Source: Proteobacteria bacterium UBA3413
GTDB lineage: Bacteria; Pseudomonadota; Gammaproteobacteria; Magnimaribacterales; D2472
Direction of reading: 5' to 3'
DNA: 64,000 bases
NCBI GenBank assembly: GCA_002358345.1
Contig: DEOR01000065.1
Span: 30,297 to 94,296, forward strand
Shown here: in pieces, positions 1 to 9,193 of the stretch
Numbering within the stretch: the stretch's first letter is position 1
How the letters are laid out: the number at the start of each line of letters is the position of its first letter
Program-made: the position numbers and the translations under genes
Notes under the pieces: model-generated
The model's input: only the letters and a program-made list of their open reading frames with translations
Database searches by the model: none
Told to the model about the DNA's origin: nothing

Positions 1-657
1 GTTCTTGTCTTAATACTCAGAGTATCTCCAGATGGCTCTAATCAAATTTTGATACTTCCTTTCAATAAAGACCTCATTTTTGCTATCTCACCTATCTTAT
101 TTGCTGCCATAGGGATATTTGTAATTATGGGCACCTCAAATGCCGTTAATCTTACTGATGGCTTGGATGGTCTTGCAATTCTTCCTACGATCTTGATAGC
201 TGGTGGGCTCGGTTTAATTGCTTATGCGATGGGTAATCAGGTTATAGCGAATTATTTATTTATTCCTTTTCATCCATTTACAGGAGAATTAATTGTATTT
301 TGTGGAGCTCTTATAGGCGCAGGCATTGGTTTTCTTTGGTACAACACTTATCCTGCTGAAATTTTTATGGGAGATTTGGGCTCTTTGACTCTTGGGGCCA
401 TTCTAGGCACCCTTGCTGTTCTCCTGAGGCATGAGGTTGTTTTTGCGATTATGGCTGGAGTCTTTGTTATGGAAACTCTAAGCGTCATTATTCAAGTTGG
501 TTCATTTAAACTGAGAGGCAAGAGAGTCTTTTTAATGGCACCAATTCACCATCATTTTGAGCTTAAAGGTTGGGCAGAGCCCAAGGTAATTGTTCGTTTT
601 TGGATTATTACTTTCGTACTTGTGTTATTTGCGCTCGCAACATTAAAGCTTAGATAA
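1..657 (+). CDS. mraY: Phospho-N-acetylmuramoyl-pentapeptide transferase, 5' end missing
   Basis: MraY moves phospho-MurNAc-pentapeptide onto undecaprenyl phosphate to form lipid I at the inner membrane. The frame is open from base 1, so the gene begins upstream of the window and about 218 C-terminal residues are visible. The segment [13 protein letters not shown] carries the catalytic aspartates of the family, and the basic loop with the MAPIHHHFE motif is intact. Several hydrophobic segments alternate with short loops, as expected for a ten-helix protein. A TTG at 49 is an internal codon, not the start. murD follows after 8 bp, so the two are probably co-transcribed. Confidence 0.97.
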   Translation, partial: VLVLILRVSPDGSNQILILPFNKDLIFAISPILFAAIGIFVIMGTSNAVNLTDGLDGLAILPTILIAGGLGLIAYAMGNQVIANYLFIPFHPFTGELIVFCGALIGAGIGFLWYNTYPAEIFMGDLGSLTLGAILGTLAVLLRHEVVFAIMAGVFVMETLSVIIQVGSFKLRGKRVFLMAPIHHHFELKGWAEPKVIVRFWIITFVLVLFALATLKLR

Positions 658-665
658 TTCAGTCA

Positions 666-1733
666 ATGAAGTCTTTAATCTTTGGATATGGTATTACAGG
701 CCAGTCTTTTGCGAGATATTTATCAAATAAATTAATAGATTTTGATATATACGATCGATCCTTCATTGATCATCCCAATGCATTTAGCAAGCTGCCAGAT
801 AGAAAAAAATTAGATTCCTATCAGATGGTCTACATGAGCCCAGGTATCAATTTGCGGAAACTTTATCCAGGCAATGAATTGCATGCATTGCCCTATCTAA
901 CTGATCTAGATATTTTTTTTAAAGAAGATACTTCTTTTAAGATTGGTATTACTGGTACCAATGGAAAAAGTACTTGCTGCATGCATCTGAATCAATTGAT
1001 ACAAGGCTCTCAAATTTTAGGAAATTTTGGCATGCCTCTTCTTGATGCAATTAATTCAGGGAAAGAGTATTCGATAATTGAGCTCTCCAGTTTTCAATTA
1101 GAAAAAATGCAGCAGAATGGCTTGGATTATGGAGTGTTGTTGAATATGCGATCAGATCATCTCGACCATCATGGTACTTTGAAGAGTTATCAAAATGCTA
1201 AAAAGCGAATTTTACAATCAAAGAAATCTACCAGTGAAAATGATCCCTTTTTACTTTACAAAGAAATTATAGGAAAGCCATATCAGGGAGATTTGCTGCG
1301 TAGCCACTTGATCAATTTACCTCATAGGCTAGAAGCATGCACACCAAGAAATGGCTTGCAAGTAATCAACGACTCGAAGTCAACCAATACAGATTCTTTA
1401 AAATATGCCTTGAAAAATCTTCCAGTGAGCGCTTATCACCATTTAATTATCATGGGAGATCCAGCAAAAGAACAATATAAAAATCTTAGGATTACAGGAC
1501 CGAGTAATGTGTTTATCTGCGGCAAATACTCTGAATCACTTGCAGAAAAAATATTGCATCAAAATAAATTCATCTTTCCTTCGCTAGAGGAGACACTAAA
1601 GCATATTAAGTCTTTGCAACAAAAATCCGGAATATTATTTTCTCCCGGACATCCAAGTGGAGAGGATTTTCAGAATTTTGAGGTCAGGGGCAATTACTTT
1701 AAATTGCTAGTCAGGGAAATATTTGATGATTAA
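666..1733 (+). CDS. murD: UDP-N-acetylmuramoylalanine--D-glutamate ligase, compact form
   Basis: MurD adds D-glutamate to UDP-MurNAc-L-Ala in the cytoplasm. The N-terminal nucleotide-binding fold starts with GYGITGQS, the ATP loop GITGTNGKST lies near residues 94-103, DHLDHHGT follows in the central domain, and NDSKSTN and the C-terminal NFEVRG motif mark the last domain. At 355 residues it is clearly shorter than the roughly 440 typical of E. coli MurD, yet all three domains are represented, so this looks like loop trimming rather than a broken gene. The 3' end overlaps ftsW by 8 bp. Confidence 0.95.
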   Translation: MKSLIFGYGITGQSFARYLSNKLIDFDIYDRSFIDHPNAFSKLPDRKKLDSYQMVYMSPGINLRKLYPGNELHALPYLTDLDIFFKEDTSFKIGITGTNGKSTCCMHLNQLIQGSQILGNFGMPLLDAINSGKEYSIIELSSFQLEKMQQNGLDYGVLLNMRSDHLDHHGTLKSYQNAKKRILQSKKSTSENDPFLLYKEIIGKPYQGDLLRSHLINLPHRLEACTPRNGLQVINDSKSTNTDSLKYALKNLPVSAYHHLIIMGDPAKEQYKNLRITGPSNVFICGKYSESLAEKILHQNKFIFPSLEETLKHIKSLQQKSGILFSPGHPSGEDFQNFEVRGNYFKLLVREIFDD

Positions 1734-2829
1734 TAAAGACAATATCTTAATTATTTTACCTTTCCTCTGCTTGCTTTTCATCGGCATAATTATGGTGACT
1801 TCTTCAAGCGTCTATGTGGCAGAAAAAATGTATGGGAATCCATTTCAGTTTGCAGAAAAACAGATCATTTTTCTTTGCATAGGCATGCTGGCAACAATTA
1901 TTGCAATGAGCATCCCTTCAAATTTATTTTATCATTATGATTGGTTTTTTTTATTGGCATCATTTCTCTTATTGTTAGCGCTCTTACTTCCAGGCATTGG
2001 AACTGAGGTTAATGGAAGCACCAGATGGATTAGACTTGGACCTATTAATATCCAACCATCAGAGATTAGTAAACTTGCGTTGTTGATTTATATCTCTGGC
2101 TATTGCGTTAGGCGGCAAAGTGAAATTAACACAACCCTAGGTTTTTTTCGTCCCTTGGTAATATTGGCTGGTTTTGGCCTTTTAATCATGAGTCAACCTG
2201 ATTTAGGCTCCACTCTTGTCATTAGTATGATGGTAATAGCTATATTATTTTTTGCTGGGATATCGTTTCTGCAATTTTTATTATTAATTTGCTTGATGGT
2301 GTCCTTTGCAGCATATGCAGTTTTTTTTATAGCTTTTAGATACGCTCGATTAATTTCATTCACAGATCCTTTTGCTCATTTTAAAGAAGCTGGCTGGCAA
2401 TTAGGCAATGCTCTGCTTGGGATAGGAAGGGGGGAATGGTTTGGAGTTGGCTTGGGTAATAGCATTCAAAAAAATCTTTATTTACCAGAGCCTCATACAG
2501 ATTTTATTTTTGCTGTTCTAGTTGAGGAATTTGGTGTTGCTGGCAGTTTAATTCTGTTAGCTCTATATGCTTTTTTAATAGTTGGAATTATCATGACAGC
2601 AATCAAATCCATAGAGCTTGGAAATTTATTTAACGGATTGTTTGCATTTGGTACTGGTATCTTGATCGCTATTCAAGCTCTTTTTAATATTGGCGTAAAT
2701 TTAGGAATGTTACCTACCAAAGGCTTAACCCTTCCTTTTATCAGCTACGGTGGAACAAGCTTGATCGTTTTTATGTTTATGATCGGGATGGTTTTAAGAA
2801 TCAATTATGAAAACAGAGTGACAAAATAA
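1726..2829 (+). CDS. ftsW: Septal peptidoglycan polymerase, SEDS family
   Basis: FtsW is the polytopic SEDS glycosyltransferase that polymerises lipid II at the septum together with FtsI. The protein is hydrophobic throughout, with about ten membrane segments. Family signatures are visible: NGSTRWIRLGPINIQPSE in the first half, PEPHTDFIFAVLVEEFG in the large periplasmic loop region, and PFISYGGTSL near the end. I take the ATG at 1726 rather than the TTG one codon earlier. It overlaps the murD stop by 8 bp, and its own stop shares one base with the murG ATG. Confidence 0.96.
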   Translation: MINKDNILIILPFLCLLFIGIIMVTSSSVYVAEKMYGNPFQFAEKQIIFLCIGMLATIIAMSIPSNLFYHYDWFFLLASFLLLLALLLPGIGTEVNGSTRWIRLGPINIQPSEISKLALLIYISGYCVRRQSEINTTLGFFRPLVILAGFGLLIMSQPDLGSTLVISMMVIAILFFAGISFLQFLLLICLMVSFAAYAVFFIAFRYARLISFTDPFAHFKEAGWQLGNALLGIGRGEWFGVGLGNSIQKNLYLPEPHTDFIFAVLVEEFGVAGSLILLALYAFLIVGIIMTAIKSIELGNLFNGLFAFGTGILIAIQALFNIGVNLGMLPTKGLTLPFISYGGTSLIVFMFMIGMVLRINYENRVTK

Positions 2830-3872
2830 TGAAATTTTTAATTTCAGCTGCTGGAACTGGCGGACATATTTTTCCTGCCCTCAGGTTTTGCTTATCATGC
2901 ATGGAGCAATCACATCAGGTTATTTGGGTAGGCACTAAGCAAGGCATGGAGAGTCAAAGAGTACCAGAGCATAACATCCCCTTTTTAACTGTTCCCATGA
3001 GCGGGTTTAGAGGAAAGAGTGTTTTAAAGAAAATTGCTGCTCTGCTTGGCTTGGTCTCCTCAACTATTAAGTCAGTGATTTATATAGTCCACAATCAAAT
3101 AAATTGCGTAGTTTGTTTCGGTGGCTATATCTCATTGCCTGTTGGTATTGCTGCAATAATCTGTCGTAAAAAATTAATTTTGCACGAGCAAAATGCTGTG
3201 CTTGGCTCATCCAACAAGCTACTTTTAAAGTTTTCTAAGATCGTTTTTTTAGGGATGCCGCTTGTAACTCCACATCATCAAAAGATGAAGGTTGTCGGAA
3301 ATCCGATAGAGCAATTCTTACAAAATGATGTTGTTCCTAGTCACTTTGATGAAGGAATTCTCAGAATCTACGTTACAGGAGGGAGCCTAGGATCAGAGTT
3401 TATCAATCAGCATGTTCCTTTTGCTTTAAGCGCCTTAGATATTCCAATGGAAATTAAGCATCAGGCTGGACGCAATAAATCTGAAGGAATAAAGACCCGA
3501 TATTCTTCAAATCTCTTGGTTGATATCAGTGAATTTTACAACGAACCTTCTGCAAATATTCATTGGTCGGACTTTGTGATTTGTAGAGCTGGAGCTCTTA
3601 CTTTAGCGGAGGTAAGTAGTTTAAAGCGGGGGTGTTTAATGATACCCCTTCCTTCAGCCATTGATAATCATCAACTTGAAAATGCTCGCCAAGTAGAAAA
3701 GCTTGGCTTGGGGGTAATCTATGAAGAATCAGAGCCAGTCTCAGAATTACAAGAAAAATTAAAAAATATTATAAATCAAAAAAAATACCTTACTTGGCAG
3801 ACTAGCGCACCTCAAACTGATCATTTTCAAGCGTCTGAAAGGATGTTAAGTTCAATTCTACAACTCAAATAA
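2829..3872 (+). CDS. murG: UDP-GlcNAc:lipid I N-acetylglucosaminyltransferase
   Basis: MurG converts lipid I to lipid II on the cytoplasmic face of the membrane. It is a GT-B glycosyltransferase: the N-terminal glycine-rich loop AGTGGHIFPA is at residues 8-17, HEQNAVLG follows, and the C-terminal domain has the GGSLGS loop and the CRAGALTLAE donor-binding segment. The length of 347 residues is normal. The start overlaps the ftsW stop by one base, a translation-coupled arrangement typical of this cluster. Confidence 0.97.
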   Translation: MKFLISAAGTGGHIFPALRFCLSCMEQSHQVIWVGTKQGMESQRVPEHNIPFLTVPMSGFRGKSVLKKIAALLGLVSSTIKSVIYIVHNQINCVVCFGGYISLPVGIAAIICRKKLILHEQNAVLGSSNKLLLKFSKIVFLGMPLVTPHHQKMKVVGNPIEQFLQNDVVPSHFDEGILRIYVTGGSLGSEFINQHVPFALSALDIPMEIKHQAGRNKSEGIKTRYSSNLLVDISEFYNEPSANIHWSDFVICRAGALTLAEVSSLKRGCLMIPLPSAIDNHQLENARQVEKLGLGVIYEESEPVSELQEKLKNIINQKKYLTWQTSAPQTDHFQASERMLSSILQLK

Positions 3873-3880
3873 TTATCAAA

Positions 3881-5281
3881 ATGCGGTCACTAGGTTTTCA
3901 AAAATTTAAAAAAATTCATATGATTGGTATTGGCGGATCTGGAATGATTGGGGTTGCGATGATTCTACAGAAGAGAGGGTTTAATGTTACAGGATCAGAT
4001 TTATTACTTACACCGGAGCTAAAAGAATTAAAAAAACTTGGTTCAAAAGTTCAATTGGGGCATGAACCTCGTCTAATTAAAAATGCTGACCTCGTAGTTG
4101 CCTCCTCAGCAATTTCAAAAAAAAATCCAGAGCTGGTATTTGCACAGAAATCTGACATCACCATTATTCCTCGAGCAGAGATGTTAGGGACTCTCATGAA
4201 ACCTTATAGAAGTATTGCGGTTGCTGGGAGTCATGGCAAAACCTCCACTACAAGCATAAGTGCAAGTATTTTCAATGCAGCTGGTCTCAGTCCAACCTAT
4301 GTAATTGGCGGACAAGTCTTGAGCATTGGGCGAAGCTCGAACCTAGGAGAGGGCAATCACATTATTGTTGAGGCTGATGAAAGTGACGGCTCATTCTTAC
4401 ACTTACAGCCGGAGGTTGCGATCATTACAAATATTGATAATGATCATTTAAATTTTTATGATTTCAGTCAAGCAAAATTAAATCAATCCTTTGTAAGTTT
4501 TGCTGAAAATTTACCCTTTTATGGTCACTTAATTCTTAATTTAGATGATATGAATATTAGAAAAATTGAAAAAAATATTCATAGGAAAAAAATTAGCTTT
4601 GGTTTCACTGACATCAATCAATATCAAATTATTAATGTGGAATTAATGCAAGGAATGCAAAAATTTCAATTATTTGATCATTTATCAAGAAAGCTCTATA
4701 AATTTACCACCTCTTTAAGCGGCAAGCATAACCTCTATAATCTTGCAGCAGCAATTTGCTTGGCATTGGAAGAGGGTATCTCCATTTCAAATATTAAGAA
4801 AGGGCTGAGGGAATTTAAAGGGGTTGGTCGAAGGTTTGAGATTTCAGAAGTCACAGTTGCCAACACATCTAAAATTTTAGTTGATGATTATGGACATCAT
4901 CCAGCAGAAATTTTAGCAACCTTTCTTGCTGTAAAAGAAAAATTTCCAAAAAAACGTATTTGTATGATTTTTGAGCCTCATAGGTTCTCAAGAACCCAGC
5001 AGCTTTTTCATGACTTTGTGAAAGTGCTATCTAAAATTGATCAATTGCTCTTGCTGGATATATATCCTGCGAGCGAAGCGCCTATTCAAGGAGTATCTTC
5101 TAAAAAATTGATAGTTGGGGTAAACCAAAGTGGTGGAAATGGGGTTTATATACCAACTCATTTAGTGCAAAAGTGGATTGCAAAACATGCCCAGGAGTTT
5201 GATATTTTAATTACACAGGGAGCCGGAAATATTTCACAGTTAAATAATTCAATTCAAAAGAAATGGGCTCTAAAAAAATAA
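3881..5281 (+). CDS. murC: UDP-N-acetylmuramate--L-alanine ligase
   Basis: MurC attaches L-alanine to UDP-MurNAc, the first step of stem peptide synthesis. The N-terminal Rossmann motif GIGGSGMIG, the P-loop AGSHGKTSTT, the EADESDGSF motif and the C-terminal DDYGHHPAEI motif appear in order. At 466 residues it is normal in size. It lies 8 bp after murG and its 3' end overlaps ddlB by 19 bp. murB, which follows murC in some bacteria, is not here; gammaproteobacteria often keep it elsewhere. Confidence 0.97.
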   Translation: MRSLGFQKFKKIHMIGIGGSGMIGVAMILQKRGFNVTGSDLLLTPELKELKKLGSKVQLGHEPRLIKNADLVVASSAISKKNPELVFAQKSDITIIPRAEMLGTLMKPYRSIAVAGSHGKTSTTSISASIFNAAGLSPTYVIGGQVLSIGRSSNLGEGNHIIVEADESDGSFLHLQPEVAIITNIDNDHLNFYDFSQAKLNQSFVSFAENLPFYGHLILNLDDMNIRKIEKNIHRKKISFGFTDINQYQIINVELMQGMQKFQLFDHLSRKLYKFTTSLSGKHNLYNLAAAICLALEEGISISNIKKGLREFKGVGRRFEISEVTVANTSKILVDDYGHHPAEILATFLAVKEKFPKKRICMIFEPHRFSRTQQLFHDFVKVLSKIDQLLLLDIYPASEAPIQGVSSKKLIVGVNQSGGNGVYIPTHLVQKWIAKHAQEFDILITQGAGNISQLNNSIQKKWALKK

Positions 5282-6177
5282 TCGTTTTATATGGAGGTGA
5301 GTCTTCAGAGCGAGAGGTGTCCCTTGAGAGTGGTAAAAATATTTATATAGCAATTCTTGAGTTGGGGTATGAGGCAAGCTTGATTGACTATCCCAATGAT
5401 TTTACGCCAGCTATTCTGCAAGAGCATAACTACGTTTTCATTGCCTTGCACGGCCAAGATGGCGAGTCAGGTGCTTTGCAGGACTATTTGCTAAAATGTG
5501 GTATTGAGTACTCAGGCAGCGACTCAGCTGCATGTCTAAAAACTTGGAATAAAGCTCGATGCAAAGAAGCGCTGAAGGCAAATGATATTGCAACACCTAG
5601 ATGGGCATCAATTCCAGAGCTATCTGAGGATTACGCTAATTTGTCTTTACTTAAGCAAGAAATGTTTACGCCTTCCTACCCACTTTTTTTAAAGCCTGAA
5701 GAGGATGGATCTAGCATTGATGTTTTTAAAATTTTACATCAACAGGATATGCTTGATGCCATAAAAAACTGCACCAATAAAATCAGACCCTTTATCCTTG
5801 AAGAAAGCATTGATCACAGAGAGCTTACTGTCCCGATTCTTAATGGAGAGTGCTTGCCATCAGTCGAAATTATCACCAGCGAATCTTTTTATAATTACGA
5901 GGCAAAATATCTTAGAGATGATACTCAGCTGATCAGAGCCAATTTATCTCCCGATGAGCAAAAAAGATTAGACGCACTTTGCATAAAAACTTTTCATGCC
6001 CTGGGGTGCAAGGGCTGGGCGCGTATTGACTTGCTCCAAGATATTGATGGAAATTTCTACATCTTAGAAGTAAACACTGTTCCGGGTATGACCTCGCATA
6101 GCTTGTTTCCTAGCTCTGCAAAAATTGCTGGGTTGGATTATAAGTCCTTAGTTAGAGAGATTATTGAAGGTGCCTAG
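5263..6177 (+). CDS. ddlB: D-alanine--D-alanine ligase
   Basis: Ddl makes the D-Ala-D-Ala dipeptide that MurF adds to the stem peptide. It is an ATP-grasp enzyme: GGESSEREVSLESG at the N terminus, HGQDGESGALQ for substrate binding, and the C-terminal LEVNTVPGMTSHSL metal-binding segment. The substrate D-alanine would come from the alanine racemase encoded at 10584. At 304 residues it is the usual size. The start lies inside murC and the stop overlaps the beginning of ftsQ. Confidence 0.97.
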   Translation: MGSKKIIVLYGGESSEREVSLESGKNIYIAILELGYEASLIDYPNDFTPAILQEHNYVFIALHGQDGESGALQDYLLKCGIEYSGSDSAACLKTWNKARCKEALKANDIATPRWASIPELSEDYANLSLLKQEMFTPSYPLFLKPEEDGSSIDVFKILHQQDMLDAIKNCTNKIRPFILEESIDHRELTVPILNGECLPSVEIITSESFYNYEAKYLRDDTQLIRANLSPDEQKRLDALCIKTFHALGCKGWARIDLLQDIDGNFYILEVNTVPGMTSHSLFPSSAKIAGLDYKSLVREIIEGA

Positions 6178-6802
6178 ATTAAAATTCTATCATTGCTGGA
6201 TTCTTTTATTTACTGTTGCAGGCTGCAACAAATCTGATGGCCAACATATAGTTATTAATTTTGAAAATAGGCTAACCCTTAAAAAGGAAGTAGATATGAT
6301 ACAAAATATTCAATCTCTGCTCTCAAGCCAGCAAATACAAATATATTTACAGGATCAGCTGTGGATTGAAACCTTCTTAATTAAAAGTAGTTTTTTCAAA
6401 CCAACTGAAGTATTCATTCAAAGCAAAAAACCAAAGTATGTTTGGAGAAAAAAATTTTACATGGATCATAAGCTATCTAAGTTTTTATATGACGGCCAGC
6501 ATTCTCATCTAATACACTTAGATATGCCCATAGAGTCTTTATATTCTTGGATAGAAGCAGAAGATGAAGTGACCCTGGCTTTAGATCAATTTGATCTAGT
6601 TATTGAAGAGGTAAATTTTAACCCCGCAGGAGGGTGGCACCTGATTACTAAAAATTTACGGATTAATCTTGGAGATGATTTATCTACTCAGACATATCAA
6701 AAACTTTCACTTACTCTGAAATATATGTTCGAAAATAACCTAACACCTAGTATCATTGATCTAAGATATAAAGCCGGAGCAGCATTAAATTATGGCAAAT
6801 AA
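6170..6802 (+). CDS. ftsQ: Cell division protein FtsQ, short form
   Basis: FtsQ is a single-pass membrane protein that recruits FtsB and FtsL to the divisome. One hydrophobic segment lies near residues 6-18, followed by a periplasmic part. The stretch with WIETFLIKSSFFKP and YVWRKK matches the end of the POTRA region, and the C-terminal IIDLRYKAGAAL is the family's conserved strand. At about 210 residues it is well below E. coli FtsQ (276), with almost no cytoplasmic tail. The start is GTG 6170 or TTG 6164; I prefer GTG because GAGAG sits at a better distance from it. Its partner gene ftsB is at 16512. Confidence 0.85.
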   Translation: MPRLKFYHCWILLFTVAGCNKSDGQHIVINFENRLTLKKEVDMIQNIQSLLSSQQIQIYLQDQLWIETFLIKSSFFKPTEVFIQSKKPKYVWRKKFYMDHKLSKFLYDGQHSHLIHLDMPIESLYSWIEAEDEVTLALDQFDLVIEEVNFNPAGGWHLITKNLRINLGDDLSTQTYQKLSLTLKYMFENNLTPSIIDLRYKAGAALNYGK

Positions 6803-8021
6803 TGGAACAAAAGATTCTGATTACGTTGTAGGACTAGATATTGGAACTTCTAAAGTAGTTTGCATTATTGGAAAATATATAGATCAGCATTCCATAGAAA
6901 TTATCTCTATGGGCTCATATCCCTCCTCAGGCTTAAAGAAAGGCGTAGTAGTTAATATCGATGCTACTACAGATGCTATTCAAAAATCTCTTGATCAAGC
7001 CAAAACTTCATTTGAGGGTAAAATTAAAAATGTCTATGTGGGCATAGCGGGAAACCATATCCGAAGTTTAAATTCTCATGGAATTGTTGGAATCAAAGAC
7101 AAAGAGGTGACTCCTGGTGATATTGATCGAGTGATGGAAGCTGCTCAAGCAGTAGCGATACCTTCTGATCAGAGAGTGCTGCATGTTTTACCTCAAGAAT
7201 ACGTTATAGATGACCAAGATTCTATCAGAGAGCCATTGGGCATGTCTGGCGTTCGATTAGAATCGCATGTGCATCTAGTAACCTGCGCAAATAATGCCAT
7301 TCAAAATATTGAAAAGTGCGTTAAAAGATGCGGGATTGATATTGATGGCTTTGTTTTAGAGCAATTAGCAAGCTCATATTCTGTTTTATCTGAGGATGAA
7401 AAAGAGTTGGGGGTCTGCTTGGTAGATATTGGTGGCGGCACAACTGATATTGCTGTCTTTAACTCTGGCTCTATTGCGTTTACCGGAGTTATTCCAATAG
7501 CTGGTGACCAAGTCACCAGTGATATTGCAGTTGCCTTGAGAACTCCAACAGCTCAAGCTGAAGACATTAAACAAAAACATGGGTGTGCCGCAGCTGAGCT
7601 TACAAATGATGGAGAGGTTCTAGAGGTTATGAGGGTTGGTGGAAGGCCCCCGGAAGATTTATCACGAAGGTCATTGGCTGAAATAATTGAGCCAAGATAT
7701 GTTGAACTCTTTGAATTAATAAAAGCGGAAATTCAACGTAACGGTTTTGAAAACAAAATTCCAGCTGGAATTGTCCTAACAGGTGGAACTTCTAAAATAG
7801 AGGGCGCAGTGCAACTAGCCGAATCGATTTTTCAAACAAGCGTGCGACTTGGTATTCCAGAAAAATTTAGCGGAATGGAATCAGTTCTCAAGAATCCTAT
7901 TTATGCAACAGCCCTGGGGTTGGTTGGTTTCGGGTTTGATCAGCTTGAGCAGAGCTACACATTAGAGAATAATAAATCCTTTTTTGACCGAGCTTTTGGT
8001 TTCTTAAAAAATAATTATTGA
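6792..8021 (+). CDS. ftsA: Cell division protein FtsA
   Basis: FtsA is the actin-like protein that tethers FtsZ filaments to the membrane. VVGLDIGTSKVVCIIG near the N terminus is the first phosphate loop, VDIGGGTTDIAVF the second, and GIVLTGGTSKIEG the adenosine-binding motif. The C-terminal stretch FFDRAFGFLKN resembles the amphipathic membrane-targeting helix. The length of 409 residues is normal. The start overlaps the ftsQ 3' end by 11 bp. Unusually, ftsZ and lpxC do not follow; the next gene is rpsF behind its own promoter. Confidence 0.97.
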   Translation: MANNGTKDSDYVVGLDIGTSKVVCIIGKYIDQHSIEIISMGSYPSSGLKKGVVVNIDATTDAIQKSLDQAKTSFEGKIKNVYVGIAGNHIRSLNSHGIVGIKDKEVTPGDIDRVMEAAQAVAIPSDQRVLHVLPQEYVIDDQDSIREPLGMSGVRLESHVHLVTCANNAIQNIEKCVKRCGIDIDGFVLEQLASSYSVLSEDEKELGVCLVDIGGGTTDIAVFNSGSIAFTGVIPIAGDQVTSDIAVALRTPTAQAEDIKQKHGCAAAELTNDGEVLEVMRVGGRPPEDLSRRSLAEIIEPRYVELFELIKAEIQRNGFENKIPAGIVLTGGTSKIEGAVQLAESIFQTSVRLGIPEKFSGMESVLKNPIYATALGLVGFGFDQLEQSYTLENNKSFFDRAFGFLKNNY

Positions 8022-8046
8022 TTGCTGCAGTCATTTATCTTAGAAT
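8018..8046 (+). promoter_or_regulatory. Probable sigma-70 promoter for rpsF
   Basis: TTGATT (8018-8023) and TAGAAT (8041-8046) are separated by 17 bp, a good match to sigma-70 -35 and -10 elements. The site overlaps the ftsA stop codon and lies about 50 bp before the rpsF start, so it would give a short leader. Judged by eye only. Confidence 0.5.
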
Positions 8047-8057
8047 TCACGCTCCTT

Positions 8058-8080
8058 GGTTTTTTGATACCCAAAAAATC
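8058..8080 (+). promoter_or_regulatory. Hairpin in the rpsF leader
   Basis: The arms GGTTTTTTG (8058-8066) and CAAAAAATC (8072-8080) can pair as nine base pairs with one G-U wobble around a 5-nt loop. It lies between the proposed promoter and the rpsF ribosome binding site (AAGGA, 8092-8096). It could be a weak terminator of the ftsA transcript or part of a ribosomal protein leader. It does not clearly show the bulged CCG motif known from S6:S18 leaders. Confidence 0.3.
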
Positions 8081-8101
8081 TATTAACTCATAAGGAAATA
8101 T

Positions 8102-8539
8102 ATGAATAACTACGAACTAACACTAATCCTAAATCCCGACTTATCTTCTAAGTTTGATGACTTTGAGTCTAAATTTTCAAAAGTTTTGGCCGATATCGGG
8201 TTTGAAACCAAGAGACTAGAGAATATTGGAAGAAGGCAGCTGGCATACAGCATTCTAAATCATAATAAAGGGCACTATGTCATTTATCAGCTAGAAGGTC
8301 CTGCTGCGGGAGCTGTAGAGCTTGAAACTAAGCTCAAATACGATACTGCTGTGATTAGAAGTCTCTTGTTAAAAGTGGATACTCTCTCTCTTGAAGATTC
8401 TTTACTGATGATCGAATCACGAGAAGCTAAAAAAGCTCCAGAAGAAATCAAGGTAACTCCACCCAAAGGAAAGGTAGCTGAAGAGCCTAAGCCAAAAGAA
8501 GATGTTGCTGAAGATACCAATACAACGGAGACTGAATAA
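8102..8539 (+). CDS. rpsF: 30S ribosomal protein bS6
   Basis: bS6 binds 16S rRNA with bS18 in the platform of the small subunit. The N terminus [14 protein letters not shown] and the central motif [11 protein letters not shown] are typical. After about residue 100 there is a Lys/Pro/Glu-rich tail ending in acidic residues, comparable to the polyglutamate-type tail of many S6 proteins. The stop shares a base with the rpsR start, so S6 and S18 are probably made in step. This is the first gene of rpsF-rpsR-rplI-dnaB. Confidence 0.97.
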   Translation: MNNYELTLILNPDLSSKFDDFESKFSKVLADIGFETKRLENIGRRQLAYSILNHNKGHYVIYQLEGPAAGAVELETKLKYDTAVIRSLLLKVDTLSLEDSLLMIESREAKKAPEEIKVTPPKGKVAEEPKPKEDVAEDTNTTETE

Positions 8540-8730
8540 TGTCACAAGATGCAAAAAAGAATTTTAATTACAAGAACATAGATCTCTTAAAGAGATATAT
8601 AACAGAAACTGGAAAAATTATTCCTGCCAGAGTATCCAATGTTAGCGCTGCGGAACAAAGAAAGCTAACTAAATCAATCAAGATTGCAAGGTTCTTGGCT
8701 TTGCTTCCATACACAGATTCACATAGATAA
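8539..8730 (+). CDS. rpsR: 30S ribosomal protein bS18
   Basis: bS18 is the partner of bS6 on the small subunit. The 63-residue protein has the family pattern [19 protein letters not shown] followed by the basic [12 protein letters not shown] segment. It is slightly shorter than the usual 75 residues because the N-terminal extension is short. The start ATG overlaps the rpsF stop (TAATG), and rplI begins 3 bp after its stop. Confidence 0.96.
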   Translation: MSQDAKKNFNYKNIDLLKRYITETGKIIPARVSNVSAAEQRKLTKSIKIARFLALLPYTDSHR

Positions 8731-8733
8731 ATT

Positions 8734-9180
8734 ATGAAAATTATACTTTTAGACAAAATCCAAAAACTGGGTGGAATCGGTGACGTTGTAGATGTCAGTT
8801 CCGGCTATGCCAGAAATTTTCTAATTCCAAAAAAGAAAGCCATGTTTGCTTCAGAAGACAATCTAAAATATGTCGAAAGCAGAAAGTCTGAGTTAGCTGC
8901 TGCATCAGCTGATGAGGTTGCTAAAGCTCAAGGTTTATCAGATTCCATATCAGGCTCAAGGGTAGAGATCAAAGTTCAAGTCACAGAAGAGGGAGTTTTG
9001 TATGGTTCGGTTGGAACTAGAGAAATTTCAGATGCATTTTCAGCTATTGATTTTGATGTTGATAAAAGCGTGGTACAGCTTCCAGAAGGACCGCTGAAGG
9101 AGCTTGGAGATTACTCCATTACTTTACTTTTCCATCCAGAGGTTTCTTGCGTTGTTGAAGTTTCAGTTCAGCCAGAATAG
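8734..9180 (+). CDS. rplI: 50S ribosomal protein bL9
   Basis: bL9 is an elongated protein of the large subunit near the L1 stalk that helps maintain reading frame. The N-terminal domain reads MKIILLDKIQKLGGIGDVVDV and continues with GYARNFLIPKKKA, both strongly conserved. A long connecting helix (about residues 45-75) and a C-terminal RNA-binding domain follow. The 148 residues match E. coli. It sits between rpsR and dnaB as in many gammaproteobacteria. Confidence 0.97.
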   Translation: MKIILLDKIQKLGGIGDVVDVSSGYARNFLIPKKKAMFASEDNLKYVESRKSELAAASADEVAKAQGLSDSISGSRVEIKVQVTEEGVLYGSVGTREISDAFSAIDFDVDKSVVQLPEGPLKELGDYSITLLFHPEVSCVVEVSVQPE

Positions 9181-9193
9181 TTGTTATCTTGAT

